This document shows, one piece after another, positions 25,904 through 35,038 of a DNA stretch of 64,000 nt. The notes beneath the pieces were generated by a model. The model saw only the letters and a program-made list of their open reading frames with translations. It did not search any database and was not told the origin of the DNA. The position numbers and the translations under genes are program-made. Position 1 is the first letter of the stretch. Each line of letters begins with the position of its first letter. The DNA is taken from assembly GCF_003048575.1 (NCBI RefSeq), contig NZ_PIRZ01000008.1, forward strand, positions 23,151 to 87,150, in the 5' to 3' direction. The stretch is from Campylobacter concisus (lineage in GTDB: Bacteria > Campylobacterota > Campylobacteria > Campylobacterales > Campylobacteraceae).

Positions 25904-27181
25904 ATGTCATCAAATACAGCTACGCTAACTGATAACAGAACTGGCAAGAGTTACGAGTTTCCTATACTAAAAGGCACTATGGGGCCTGATGTGATAGACA
26001 TCTCGACATTTTTTAGTGATACTGGAATGTTTACTTTTGACAGAGGTTATACTTCAACTGCGATGTGTCGCTCAGCGATAACTTACATAGACGGCTTAAA
26101 AGGCGAGCTAATGTATAGAGGTTATGATATCGCGTATTTGGCCGAAAATAAGACATTTTTAGACGTGGCATATTTACTCTTAAACAAAGAGCTTCCAACA
26201 AATGATCAGTATATAAATTTTAAAACCGAGCTTAAAAAAAGAAGCTTTATACATGAAGGCATGATGAAGCTATTTGATGCATTTCCAGACAAAGCTCACC
26301 CTATGGCGATCTTGCAAGCAGCGGTCTCAGCGCTAAGTGCGTTTTACTCAGACCACCTGAATATGGATAAACCTGAAGAGTATCACGAGATGGCTATGCG
26401 TATAATCGCTAAAATTCCAACGATCGCGGCCTTTAGTTACCGCTACTCACGCGGGCTTCCTATCATATATCCAAATTTAGATCGTGGCTTTACTGAAAAT
26501 TTCCTCTACATGATGAGAGGCTATCCGTACGAGCACGTCGATCTTAAGCCTATCGAGATCAAGGCACTTGACACGGTCTTTATGCTGCACGCAGATCACG
26601 AGCAAAATGCTTCAACTACGACTGTTAGAACCGTTGGCTCTACGCACGCGCACCCATACGCATGTATAAGTGCGGGCATCGGCGCACTTTGGGGCTGGGC
26701 TCACGGTGGCGCAAACGAAGGCGTTATCCGTCAGCTTGAAGAGATCGGCTCGGTCGCAAATGTCGATAGATACATCGCTAGAGCAAAGGATAAAAATGAT
26801 CCATTTAGGCTAATGGGCTTTGGCCACAGGGTCTATAAAAATTTTGACCCTCGTGCAAAAGTGCTTAAGAAGATGAGAGATCAGCTTATGGATGAGATAG
26901 GCATCAACTCAGAGCTTATTAAGATCGCAAACCGCATTGAGGAAATCGCGCTAAATGATGACTACTTTGTGAGCAGAAATTTATATCCAAATGTTGATTT
27001 TCACTCAGGGCTCATCCTAAAAGCGCTTGGTATACCAAATAATATGTTTGCCGTAATCTTTGTCATCGGCAGGACTCCAGGCTGGATCAGCCAGTGGATC
27101 GAGCTAAAAGAGCAAGATACGATAAAGATCGTCCGCCCAAGACAGCTTTATGTTGGAGAGACAAACAGAACACCAAAATGA
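25904..27181 (+). CDS. gltA: Citrate synthase (type II)
   Basis: GltA condenses oxaloacetate and acetyl-CoA to citrate, entering the TCA cycle. The 425-residue protein has the hexameric, NADH-sensitive type layout with an N-terminal beta domain (TLTDNRTGKSYEFPIL) and catalytic residues in LHADHEQNASTTTVRTVGST near 230, HGGANEGVIRQLEEIG near 265 and MGFGHRVYKNFDPRAKVL near 305; the Asp of VDFHSGLILKALGIP near 365 completes the site. The stop overlaps the cysQ start. Confidence 0.97.
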   Translation: MSSNTATLTDNRTGKSYEFPILKGTMGPDVIDISTFFSDTGMFTFDRGYTSTAMCRSAITYIDGLKGELMYRGYDIAYLAENKTFLDVAYLLLNKELPTNDQYINFKTELKKRSFIHEGMMKLFDAFPDKAHPMAILQAAVSALSAFYSDHLNMDKPEEYHEMAMRIIAKIPTIAAFSYRYSRGLPIIYPNLDRGFTENFLYMMRGYPYEHVDLKPIEIKALDTVFMLHADHEQNASTTTVRTVGSTHAHPYACISAGIGALWGWAHGGANEGVIRQLEEIGSVANVDRYIARAKDKNDPFRLMGFGHRVYKNFDPRAKVLKKMRDQLMDEIGINSELIKIANRIEEIALNDDYFVSRNLYPNVDFHSGLILKALGIPNNMFAVIFVIGRTPGWISQWIELKEQDTIKIVRPRQLYVGETNRTPK

Positions 27182-27984
27182 GTGAGCTTCTAAATTTAGC
27201 TAAAAAAGCAGCCGTTAATGCTGGAGCGCAAATAATGAAATTTTACTCAGCTAATAATACGGCTCTTAAAGTAAGCCTAAAAGACGATAGCTCGCCACTA
27301 ACTAGCGCTGATCTAGCCGCAAATGAAGTAATACTAAAAGAGCTAAACAAAAGCGGGATAAAAATTTGCTCTGAAGAGAGCATCCTGAAAGAAAACGACA
27401 AAGACGAGTTTTGGCTCGTAGATCCTCTTGATGGCACGAAAGAATTTCTAGCTAGAAACGGCGAATTTTGCGTTTGCATAGCGCTTATAAAAAAAGCTAG
27501 ACCGGTGCTTGGCGTGATATTTATCCCAGTTAGTAAAGAGCTTTTTTATGCTGATGAAAATGGCGCTTTTAAAGAAATTTTAGATGATAATGATGAAATC
27601 ATAAAGAGAGTTGATCTAAACAAAAAAGATAAAAATTTAGACAATCTAATCTTTTCAAGCAGAAGAGGCGATGCCAAAGAGATAGAATTTATAGGGCAGA
27701 GCCTAAATTTTGAGCAAAGGTGCATCGGCTCAGCCATAAAATTTTGCCGTTTGGTTGAATTTGGCGGAGCTTATTTGAGATTTGCCCCAAGCTACCTTTG
27801 GGACAATGCAGCAGGAGAAGCGCTCGTAAATTTTTGTGGCGGAAAAGTATTTGACGCTAATAGCGGTAAAGAGATGAGCTACGAGCTTGCTGATTTAAAA
27901 AGTCCATTTTTCATAGCTCTCTCAAAAAACACACTAAATTTAAAAGATAAAATCACACAACTATATAAGCAAAGTAAAATTTAA
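27178..27984 (+). CDS. cysQ: 3'(2'),5'-bisphosphate nucleotidase CysQ
   Basis: CysQ dephosphorylates PAP, the by-product of sulfate activation, to AMP. The protein is about 268 residues when started at the ATG overlapping the gltA stop (ATGA); the longer upstream frame lies inside gltA. It has the inositol-monophosphatase family metal motifs KDDSSPLTSADLAANEVI near 36, SEES near 65, DPLDGTKEFLARNGEFCVCI near 84 and SYLWDNAAGEALVNFCGG near 208. The length is typical. Confidence 0.92.
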   Translation: MSELLNLAKKAAVNAGAQIMKFYSANNTALKVSLKDDSSPLTSADLAANEVILKELNKSGIKICSEESILKENDKDEFWLVDPLDGTKEFLARNGEFCVCIALIKKARPVLGVIFIPVSKELFYADENGAFKEILDDNDEIIKRVDLNKKDKNLDNLIFSSRRGDAKEIEFIGQSLNFEQRCIGSAIKFCRLVEFGGAYLRFAPSYLWDNAAGEALVNFCGGKVFDANSGKEMSYELADLKSPFFIALSKNTLNLKDKITQLYKQSKI

Positions 27985-27987
27985 ACC

Positions 27988-29544
27988 TTAAATTTCTTCT
28001 AGTAGATAAAGCAGACTAGCTATTTTTGCTATGCCTAGCACGTAGCTCATTATGTTTGCTGCGACCTTGTCTTTTTTAAGCACTTTGCCATTTATGTCAA
28101 ATATATCTTCGTTGTTCTCTTTAATAAATTTCAAAGCTTTTGCTGCGACATCTTCTAAGCTATTTTTACCATCAAGTAATAAAAGTATGTAATAATCGAT
28201 ATTGTTAAGCTTTCTTGAGATACTAAATTTATTAGCAAAAACAACATCGGCATTATTTTTATGATTTAAAAAATATCTTACATAATTTATTAAATTTTGA
28301 CTAAGCCTTGAATAGCCGGGCCTATATTCGATATTTTTTTGCTCATCTTTTAAAATCATTGCATCAGACGAGTTTGTTAAAATTCTTACAAAGGCGCTAT
28401 AAACCATGAGCTTATCTTCTGACAAAATTTCTAAAATCTGAGAAAGGTTTATGCTAGCTGGATACATCTTATAAAAGACCTCGCAAAGCCATGATATATC
28501 TTGTGGCATAGCACCATAACTATCTTGCCACTCGTTATTTTTCTTTATAAAATCTGCCACAACGTGAATTTTATTAATATCGCTTGGGCCTATTTGTTTA
28601 TTGGCTATGCTCTCATAAGTCTTGCTATGGACTATTAGACTTTGCCTAAAGACTTTGTTGCTAATCATATCCATGAATTGCTCTAGATCGATTCTGTCTT
28701 TAAACTTGTTATTTTTGTATTCATCTACTACGGCTGTGCCAACATCTGGGGTAAAAATATCATCAAGCGTATACTCGCAAAGATAAGTAAGATCATTTTT
28801 GGCAAGCATGGCATTAAAATCTTTGAAATAAAACGGATCATTTGTGTATTCTAAAAACTCATGAGCTATGTAAAAGTCATCTTTTGAGAGCACATGTTCT
28901 GTTATAAAAAGAAGCATCTTAAGGGGTATTTTTCCCTCATAAATTTCTTCATCTCTTGTTAGCAAATATTCTTTATAGACTAAAAGTGCTTCTTTGGCTG
29001 CTTTTAACCTCTCTTGCATGCTCTCTTTATCTTTTGCAGCAAGTAGCATTATATCTCTTACGATATCTTTTACTTTCCACCCAGGATAAACATTATAAGA
29101 GATAAACGCCACGCCGTTTGTACTTAAATTCTCTCTTACGACTTTTAATATAGCTTCTTTTACAAAGTCAGGTACCCAGCTAAAAACGCCATGAGCGATG
29201 ATGTAGTCAAATTTCTCATCACTTTTAAATTCGCAAATATCGCCGTGTATAAGCTCTAAATTTATAAGCCCCATCTCTTTAACGATCTCTTGTCCGCGCC
29301 TTATCTGCTCGCCGCTAAGATCTATGCCAACTACTTTTGCATTTTTGTTATTTACTGCAAATGGGATCAAATTTCCGCCAAAGCTACATCCTATCTCTAA
29401 AACTCTTGCATTTTCACATGGTGGTGGAGTTATGCCAAGAAGTGTCGCACAAGCTTCAAGCCTATATGGCGATGATTGGGCAAAGGCTATTGATTTATAA
29501 GTTAGCTCGTCATAAGACTTTTCGATTTTGCTATTTTGGCTCAT
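27988..29544 (-). CDS. SAM methyltransferase with regulatory domain
   Basis: The 518-residue protein has a class I methyltransferase fold at the N-terminus, with motif I VLEIGCSFGGNLIPFAV near residue 47 and a second motif in GDICEFKSDEKFDYIIAHGV near 100. The middle and C-terminal parts match the 'methyltransferase regulatory domain' layout (LTYLCEYTLDDIFTPDVG near 250). The substrate is not known for these proteins. The gene is adjacent and co-directional with the peroxiredoxin gene (eight bases apart). No catalytic residue appears lost. Confidence 0.8.
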   Translation of the reverse strand: MSQNSKIEKSYDELTYKSIAFAQSSPYRLEACATLLGITPPPCENARVLEIGCSFGGNLIPFAVNNKNAKVVGIDLSGEQIRRGQEIVKEMGLINLELIHGDICEFKSDEKFDYIIAHGVFSWVPDFVKEAILKVVRENLSTNGVAFISYNVYPGWKVKDIVRDIMLLAAKDKESMQERLKAAKEALLVYKEYLLTRDEEIYEGKIPLKMLLFITEHVLSKDDFYIAHEFLEYTNDPFYFKDFNAMLAKNDLTYLCEYTLDDIFTPDVGTAVVDEYKNNKFKDRIDLEQFMDMISNKVFRQSLIVHSKTYESIANKQIGPSDINKIHVVADFIKKNNEWQDSYGAMPQDISWLCEVFYKMYPASINLSQILEILSEDKLMVYSAFVRILTNSSDAMILKDEQKNIEYRPGYSRLSQNLINYVRYFLNHKNNADVVFANKFSISRKLNNIDYYILLLLDGKNSLEDVAAKALKFIKENNEDIFDINGKVLKKDKVAANIMSYVLGIAKIASLLYLLEEI

Positions 29545-29552
29545 TTTAGCTC

Positions 29553-30050
29553 CTAGTAGTCTTTTTCTTTGATTTTTTCTAGCATATTTTTAGCATCATT
29601 CTCAGGATCATCCACTATATATGCGCGCCTTATCTTGCCATCTTTTATGATAAGTGTTTGTCTAAAATAAAATTTATGTCCATTTGATGCAGAAAAAACT
29701 GGAAGCTCAAGCGCCCTTTCAAGCATAAACTCACTATCGTTTAGAAACATGACTCCAGTTGAAGTCTCTTCTTGAAATTTCTTTTGAGCTGCGATATCTT
29801 GTGAGCTAATAGCCACTACCATGAAACCAAGATCGTTAAAATCTTTTAAAAATTTCTTATAGTTTATCGCTTGTTTAGTGCAGCCCTTCATGCCCGCAGT
29901 ATTTTGCAGTTGCTCGCTTAAAAGACTAAAGTCCTCGCCTATCTTTGGATAGATAAAAATAATGCAGTCGTGCGTCCTTGCAAAGGCAGAAAAATCAAAT
30001 TCCTTACCGTCTAGGGTATTTAAATATATACTTGTAGGTACGTTTATCAT
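29553..30050 (-). CDS. Atypical peroxiredoxin/redoxin
   Basis: The 165-residue protein has a thioredoxin-like fold related to the PrxQ/BCP group: CIIFIYPKIGEDF near residue 29 and FMVVAISSQDIAAQKKFQEE near 77 match the strand, the loop and the helix after the active site. The peroxidatic cysteine is probably Cys57 in MKGCTKQ. The usual spacing between the YPK strand and the GCT motif is enlarged by about ten residues (LLSEQLQNTAGM). A resolving Cys is not obvious. A TATAAT on the minus strand at 30076-30081 could be its promoter. Confidence 0.65.
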   Translation of the reverse strand: MINVPTSIYLNTLDGKEFDFSAFARTHDCIIFIYPKIGEDFSLLSEQLQNTAGMKGCTKQAINYKKFLKDFNDLGFMVVAISSQDIAAQKKFQEETSTGVMFLNDSEFMLERALELPVFSASNGHKFYFRQTLIIKDGKIRRAYIVDDPENDAKNMLEKIKEKDY

Positions 30051-30075
30051 ATTTCATCCTTTAAAATTTTTTACT

Positions 30076-30081
30076 ATTATA
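30076..30081 (-). promoter_or_regulatory. -10 box of the redoxin-methyltransferase pair
   Basis: TATAAT on the minus strand lies 25 bases before the redoxin start and is followed by AAAGGATG as ribosome site. Confidence 0.5.
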
Positions 30082-30098
30082 ACTCTATAAGCTTTGTC

Positions 30099-30776
30099 TT
30101 AAGCTTTTTTAGAATTTAAAAGATAAACTATAAAAAGGACAAAAAAGCTAATTATTAACATTAAAAGCGCATAGACATGAGCCTTGGTGTAATCAAGCAT
30201 TTCAACTGCTTCAAATATCGCAATACTTGCGACCTTGCTCTCTCCAGCTACGCTACCACCTATCATCAAAACAACACCAAACTCACCCATAGTGTGAGCA
30301 AAACTAACGACAGTAGCTGTTAGTAAATTTGATCTGATGCTTGGCAAAATCACCCTAAAAATAGTCGTGAGTTTGTTCTTACCAAGACTATAGCTCGCTT
30401 CAAAAAGGCTCTTTTTTAGGCTGTTCAGCCCAGCGTAAATCGGACCAAACATAAATGGCAACGAATAGATACAACTTGCCACAACAAGACCTGTGAAGTT
30501 AAAAACTAGCCTAACTCCAAAAATTTCTTCGATAAATTTACCAAAGGCAGAATAAGGTGAAAGAAAAATAAGTAGATAAAAGCCAAGAACGCTTGGTGGT
30601 AATACCAAAGGCAGTGAGATTACTGACTCTAAAAATGATTTGCCAAAGAATTTTTTCTGTGACATAAAATAAGCAAGTGCAATGCAGGCAAAAAACAAAA
30701 TAAAAGTAGTTATAAAAGATAGTTTTAGCGATAACCAGAACGGTTCATAATCGATATTTTTAAGCTCGTCTATCAT
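30099..30776 (-). CDS. modB: Molybdate ABC transporter permease
   Basis: ModB is the inner-membrane channel of the molybdate importer. The 225-residue protein has five to six helices and the permease motif SLGKNKLTTIFRVILPSIRS near residue 130, where the coupling helix contacts ModC, plus SLPLVLPPSVLGFYLL near 53. It is the last gene of modE-modA-TOBE-modC-modB and overlaps modC by four bases. Length and topology are standard. Confidence 0.9.
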   Translation of the reverse strand: MIDELKNIDYEPFWLSLKLSFITTFILFFACIALAYFMSQKKFFGKSFLESVISLPLVLPPSVLGFYLLIFLSPYSAFGKFIEEIFGVRLVFNFTGLVVASCIYSLPFMFGPIYAGLNSLKKSLFEASYSLGKNKLTTIFRVILPSIRSNLLTATVVSFAHTMGEFGVVLMIGGSVAGESKVASIAIFEAVEMLDYTKAHVYALLMLIISFFVLFIVYLLNSKKA

Positions 30777-31630
30777 GCTTTTTCCAAATTTACGCTAAAC
30801 GCTTTTGTACTAACTACCACCATATCGCCTACTTTTAGATTCATTGCTTCGCTGCTACTTAGCACAACTTCACAAATTTGACGGTTTATCAGTACATTCG
30901 CTACAAAGATCGCATCACATTTTTTTATCTCTAAAATTTTAGCGTTAAAGGCAAATTTCTGCGATCCTGCACTCTTTAAAAATATCTCACTTGTACTACC
31001 TGATCTTGAAATTTTGCCATTTTCAAGGACAAAGACTTTATTGCAAAGCTTATAAATTTCAGCGATATCATGGCTTACTAAGACAATGCTCATTTTAAAT
31101 TCGTCGTGAAGTGCTAACAGATAATCTTGTAATTTTTCACGCATAGCATTATCAAGTGCGCTTAGTGGCTCATCAAGTAGTAAAATTTCAGGCCCTCTCA
31201 TAACTGCACGAGCAAGTGCTACGCGTTGTTTTTGGCCGCCAGAAAGGGTGCTAATCTTTGCATTTTTGAGACTTGTTAGACCGCAGATATCAAGGAGTTT
31301 ATTTGCTAGACTTACATCATCTTTTGCAAAGAGTAAATTTTTAAAGACATTCATATTTTCAAACAATGCATAATCTTGAAATAAAAAGCCGATATTTCGC
31401 TTTTGTGGAGCCAAATTTATCTTATCGTCAAAGAAAATTTTATCTCCAACCTTTATAAATCCGCTTTGTGGCGTTTCAAAACCGGCAATCAACCTTAAAA
31501 TAGTGGTCTTTCCACCGCCACTTGCTCCGTAAAGTCCGACAAAATCGCCATTTTCAAAGCTAAGGTCTACCTCAAGCATAAATTTGCCATCGCCGCCATT
31601 TAGCTCTTTTTTGCAAGAAATTTCTATCAT
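30773..31630 (-). CDS. modC: Molybdate ABC transporter ATPase
   Basis: The 285-residue protein drives molybdate import. It shows the Walker A GLYGASGGGKTTILRLIAGF near residue 33, Q-loop FLFQDYALFENM near 82, signature STLSGGQKQRVALARAV near 127 and Walker B EILLLDEPLSALD near 148. A C-terminal part from residue 230 continues as a partial TOBE-type domain (AFNAKILEIKKCDAIFVANV). It overlaps both neighbours. It is the only ModC seen in the window and might also serve the second ModA/ModB-like pair at 38-39.6 kb. Confidence 0.92.
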   Translation of the reverse strand: MIEISCKKELNGGDGKFMLEVDLSFENGDFVGLYGASGGGKTTILRLIAGFETPQSGFIKVGDKIFFDDKINLAPQKRNIGFLFQDYALFENMNVFKNLLFAKDDVSLANKLLDICGLTSLKNAKISTLSGGQKQRVALARAVMRGPEILLLDEPLSALDNAMREKLQDYLLALHDEFKMSIVLVSHDIAEIYKLCNKVFVLENGKISRSGSTSEIFLKSAGSQKFAFNAKILEIKKCDAIFVANVLINRQICEVVLSSSEAMNLKVGDMVVVSTKAFSVNLEKA

Positions 31631-32022
31631 TTTTGAGTACTTATATGAATACTAGTAGATTTTATATAGGCAAAAACACTATCGTTTTCGCTCAAATTTA
31701 ATGCTTTTAAAGCATGATTTGAAATGATGGCTTCGAAGCTAATTTGATCGCATTTTAGACCAACAACGCTTAAAACTTCACCAAAATTTATAGCCTCTAC
31801 CATGCATCTTAATTCATTTTCAAGCGAGCTAGTGTCAAGTCTATTCTTTGCCAAGACGACATCTGAGCTTTTAAAACCTAAGCCAATCTCGTCATTTAAG
31901 GCAAATTTGCTAGCCTCATTTAAGACTAGCATAAATAAATTTGCCTCTACGTTTAGACCCTTTAGCTCAAACAAGCTAACATCATCTTTGGCTAAAATCC
32001 TAACGATCTTTGCTTTTATCAT
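31627..32022 (-). CDS. TOBE-domain molybdate-binding protein
   Basis: The 131-residue protein contains TOBE (molybdopterin/oxyanion-binding) folds at both ends, MIKAKIVRILAKDDVSLFEL and GEVLSVVGLKCDQISFEAII near residue 75, each followed by a valine/serine-rich strand. It has no signal peptide. It lies between modA and modC with four-base overlaps, so it is made together with them. It may store molybdate or act as a detached regulatory domain of the transporter ATPase, whose own C-terminal domain is short. Confidence 0.75.
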   Translation of the reverse strand: MIKAKIVRILAKDDVSLFELKGLNVEANLFMLVLNEASKFALNDEIGLGFKSSDVVLAKNRLDTSSLENELRCMVEAINFGEVLSVVGLKCDQISFEAIISNHALKALNLSENDSVFAYIKSTSIHISTQK

Positions 32023-32774
32023 TTAGCTGGGACGTTATAACCAAATTTCTTAAAAATTTCTCTTGATTTATCGCCCAAGATAAACTCGTAAAATGCTTTT
32101 GTGTCATCATTCTTGTCAGCATGTTTTAGAAGAACTATTCCTTGATCAATCGGAGTGTATAGCTCTTGTGGAACGAAGATGTAGTTAACGCCCTCTTTGT
32201 ATTTTGACATTTTCTCATCAAAAAGTGCACTAGCAGCGATAAAACCTACATCAGATGCACTTAACGCCTGAGATAGAGTTTCAGAAATTTTTTGAGCATA
32301 GACAATATTTTTTTCTACTTCGTCATAAAGTTTTGCGTTTTTAAGAGCCTCTATACTAGCCTTGCCGTATGGTGCAGTTTCTGGATTTGCTATTGAGATA
32401 GCTTTTAGTCCACGAACTACTTCGATACCCTTTTTAAAATCCACTCCTCTTATAGAAAAAATAGCCACAGCACCTTGTGCATAAACTTTTGGTTCAGTGC
32501 TTGCAAAGCCTGTGTCATAAGCTTTTTGCGCAAAGCCCATATCAGCAGCCATGAATATATCGGCTGGGGCTGAGTTTTGTATCTGTGTAACAAGGCCACC
32601 ACTTGCACCAAGTGTTAAGTTGATCTTGGCGTTTGGGTGAAGCTTGTTAAACTCTTTTATAAGCTCAGGAAATGCGTATGTCGTATTTGCCGCAGCATAG
32701 ACATTTACTTCAGCGCCAAGTGCGTTTATGGCAAAAAAGGCTGCCAAACATAAAAATTTAAAAACTTTTCTCAT
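32019..32774 (-). CDS. modA: Molybdate-binding periplasmic protein
   Basis: ModA captures molybdate (or tungstate) in the periplasm. The 251-residue protein has a Sec signal ending in INALGA, then the binding domain with VYAAANTTYAFPELIKEF, LTLGASGGLVTQIQNSAPAD near residue 55 (oxyanion-contacting serines), and NPETAPYGKASIEALKNAK near 125. DVGFIAASAL near 165 is also typical. It follows modE directly with one base between. Confidence 0.93.
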   Translation of the reverse strand: MRKVFKFLCLAAFFAINALGAEVNVYAAANTTYAFPELIKEFNKLHPNAKINLTLGASGGLVTQIQNSAPADIFMAADMGFAQKAYDTGFASTEPKVYAQGAVAIFSIRGVDFKKGIEVVRGLKAISIANPETAPYGKASIEALKNAKLYDEVEKNIVYAQKISETLSQALSASDVGFIAASALFDEKMSKYKEGVNYIFVPQELYTPIDQGIVLLKHADKNDDTKAFYEFILGDKSREIFKKFGYNVPAK

Positions 32775-33557
32775 TTAAACTCCTATGATGATTTGTGATG
32801 ATTTTACTATTGCTAAAAGTGTATCGCCAACACCTATCTTCATCTGGATAGCACTATCTTTTGTGATGATGGCAGTTAAAGTCTGCTCATCGCTTAGTTT
32901 TAAAGTAATTTCAGCATTTACAGCACCTATCTTTGCTTCGATCACTTCGCCTTTTAATTGATTTTTTGTGCTTATTTTTATATCTAGATTCCTAGCCAAA
33001 ATAACAGCTGGGGCTTTAAAAATATAAATAACTTTTTGTCCAACTTTTAGGCCTAAATTTTTCTCACTTTCAACCGTGATGTTTGACTCAAGCGTGCAGC
33101 CATTACTTAGTTTTGCAACTATTTGAGAATTTACCGCACCGCGGTTTATGCTAATAATCTCACATGAGAGCTGATTTCTAGCACTTAAGTTCATATTCAT
33201 TCTTTGAAGATTTATAATATCTACATCCTCAAAATCTACTTTTTGACAAATTTTTTGTAAAAAATCCTTTTGGGTCTCAAGGATTGTGTCATAAATTTTT
33301 ATCAGTTTATTGGCATACTCGCTTAGCTCGGAGCCACTATTTTTTTTATTTCCATCAGCTCTAATAATAAGCGGCTTACTACTTTTGTTATTTATCGTAT
33401 CAAGGCAGTCCCAAGCATTTTTATACGATATACCAACCAATTCTGCTGCTTTTGTGATACTTTTTGTCTCTTTTATGGCCTTTAATAATGTAATATGTTT
33501 AGCTAAAACCTGTGTATCTTCGCCTAAAAATAGTTCTAAATTTATATCTGCTTTCAA
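32775..33557 (-). CDS. modE: Molybdate-responsive regulator ModE
   Basis: The 260-residue protein has a winged helix-turn-helix N-terminus (LLKAIKETKSITKAAELVG, then SYKNAWDCLD) like LysR-type DNA-binding domains, and two TOBE domains starting at about 125 (NLSARNQLSCEIISI) and 195 (ISTKNQLKGEVIEAKIGAVN). This is the full ModE layout: it binds molybdate through the TOBE pair and represses molybdate transport genes. It heads the mod operon. A palindrome with a ModE-like core lies before the separate modA-like gene at 39611. Confidence 0.9.
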   Translation of the reverse strand: MKADINLELFLGEDTQVLAKHITLLKAIKETKSITKAAELVGISYKNAWDCLDTINNKSSKPLIIRADGNKKNSGSELSEYANKLIKIYDTILETQKDFLQKICQKVDFEDVDIINLQRMNMNLSARNQLSCEIISINRGAVNSQIVAKLSNGCTLESNITVESEKNLGLKVGQKVIYIFKAPAVILARNLDIKISTKNQLKGEVIEAKIGAVNAEITLKLSDEQTLTAIITKDSAIQMKIGVGDTLLAIVKSSQIIIGV

Positions 33558-33722
33558 AATTTTTACCTTTACTATATTAGAGAATAATTTGTGAAGTATA
33601 TCTAATTATATTAATCCTTAAGCTTAAAGATTTAAATCGATTTATAAATTTCTCTTAATTTCTTGTAAAGTTTTTAAAAGATAAAATCGAGCTACATTTT
33701 ATAAATAAAAATAAGGCTTGGT

Positions 33723-34433
33723 ATGAAATTTTTGCTTTCTATCTTTTTTAGTTTGCTTTTAGCCTGTGCTAATACGGACATAAATACGAATAGCGAAAGC
33801 GACGAATTTGATGTTGAATTTGAAGCAAGAAAAGATGTTTTTGACCCACTTAGTGGCTACAATAGAATTATGACGCATGCAAATGACTTTATCTATGTAA
33901 ATATGCTAACTCCAGTGGCAAAAGGCTATGCCTATGTTGTGCCAAAAACAGCTAGAACAATGGTTTCAAATTTCTTTGATAATCTGCTTTTCCCAGTTCG
34001 CTTTGTAAATAACTTACTTCAGTTTAAATTTCAAAATGCTGGCGAAGAGACATTGAGATTTTTAGCAAATACGATAATTGGCTTTGGCGGACTAACAGAC
34101 GGAGCAAAATACTACAACCTCAAGCCTCACGATGAAGATTTTGGACAAACGCTTGGATATTGGGGGCTTGGCAGCGGTTTTCACATCGTTTGGCCACTTA
34201 TTGGACCATCAAATTTAAGAGATACTGGAGGCATGGTCGGAGATTATTTTGCCGATCCTATTAGCTACGTTGATCCTATACTTTTATCAACTGGTATCAA
34301 GTCATATAGAGCGTTTAATAGCTTTTCACAAGATCCAACTGCTTATGAAAAACTAAGAAAAGATGCTATTGACCTTTATCCATTTTTACGCGATGCTTAC
34401 GAGCAAAGACGTGACAAGCTTATCAAGGAGTAA
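33723..34433 (+). CDS. mlaA: MlaA (VacJ) outer-membrane lipoprotein
   Basis: MlaA removes phospholipids from the outer leaflet of the outer membrane. The 236-residue protein has a lipoprotein signal ending LLLAC (Cys15 lipidated) and the family motif DPLSGYNRIMTHANDFIYVN near residue 42. Further markers are NLLFPVRFVNNLLQFKFQNA near 91, FLANTIIGFGG near 113 and YWGLGSGFHIVWPLIGPSNL near 145. It starts a three-gene operon with mlaC and an RND-type exporter, with two bases before mlaC. Confidence 0.93.
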   Translation: MKFLLSIFFSLLLACANTDINTNSESDEFDVEFEARKDVFDPLSGYNRIMTHANDFIYVNMLTPVAKGYAYVVPKTARTMVSNFFDNLLFPVRFVNNLLQFKFQNAGEETLRFLANTIIGFGGLTDGAKYYNLKPHDEDFGQTLGYWGLGSGFHIVWPLIGPSNLRDTGGMVGDYFADPISYVDPILLSTGIKSYRAFNSFSQDPTAYEKLRKDAIDLYPFLRDAYEQRRDKLIKE

Positions 34434-34435
34434 AT

Positions 34436-35038
34436 ATGAAAATTTTAAAAATTCTAACTATGATTTTACTTTTTACAAATAGCCTTTTTGCTATTTCAAA
34501 AGAGCAGATCAAACCTGAAGTAGAGATGAAAACAACAAAGGTTATTGAAATTTTAAAAGATACAAATTTAGACAATAATGCAAAGACAAAAGAAATTTTT
34601 GCTCTTCTTGATTCATTTTTCGACTATAAGCAAATGGCAAAGATTAGCCTTGGTAAACGTTACAACAGCTTAAGTGGCGATGAGCAAGCCAAATTTGACG
34701 CAGCATTTGAGCAAAAACTAAAAAGCTCATACATAGATAAACTTTTAGGATACAAAGATCAAGAGATACATATAACTGGCGAGAGCGAACCTCAAAAAAA
34801 TAGATATTGGCTCACATCTGAGCTCATAAATGATGGCAAGAGCTACGAATTTGTCTATAAATTTTATGACGCTAAAGAGCGTGGCTGGCTCATTTATGAT
34901 CTTGATATCGTTGGTGTAAGCATCATTCAAACTTATAGAAGTCAGTTTGGTGATGTGCTAAATAACGCTGATTTCAATACTCTTTTACAAAAGCTAAACG
35001 AAGCTGTTTTGCCTGATCAAAATAAAACCAACCCTTAA
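34436..35038 (+). CDS. mlaC: MlaC periplasmic phospholipid carrier
   Basis: The 200-residue protein has a Sec signal (MKILKILTMILLFTNSLFA) and the MlaC/Ttg2D domain with SFFDYKQMAKISLGKRYNSL near residue 61, YIDKLLGYKDQEIHI near 98 and LIYDLDIVGVSIIQTYRSQF near 153. MlaC ferries lipids between MlaA and an inner-membrane complex. Its stop and the start of the RND gene share one base (TAATG). No mlaD, mlaE or mlaF gene is nearby. Confidence 0.9.
   Translation: MKILKILTMILLFTNSLFAISKEQIKPEVEMKTTKVIEILKDTNLDNNAKTKEIFALLDSFFDYKQMAKISLGKRYNSLSGDEQAKFDAAFEQKLKSSYIDKLLGYKDQEIHITGESEPQKNRYWLTSELINDGKSYEFVYKFYDAKERGWLIYDLDIVGVSIIQTYRSQFGDVLNNADFNTLLQKLNEAVLPDQNKTNP

Noticed and set aside
33591..33615. 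A ModE operator before modE
   Set aside because: Only a four-base palindrome (ATAT-N6-ATAT) is present in a highly AT-rich region, too weak to claim.
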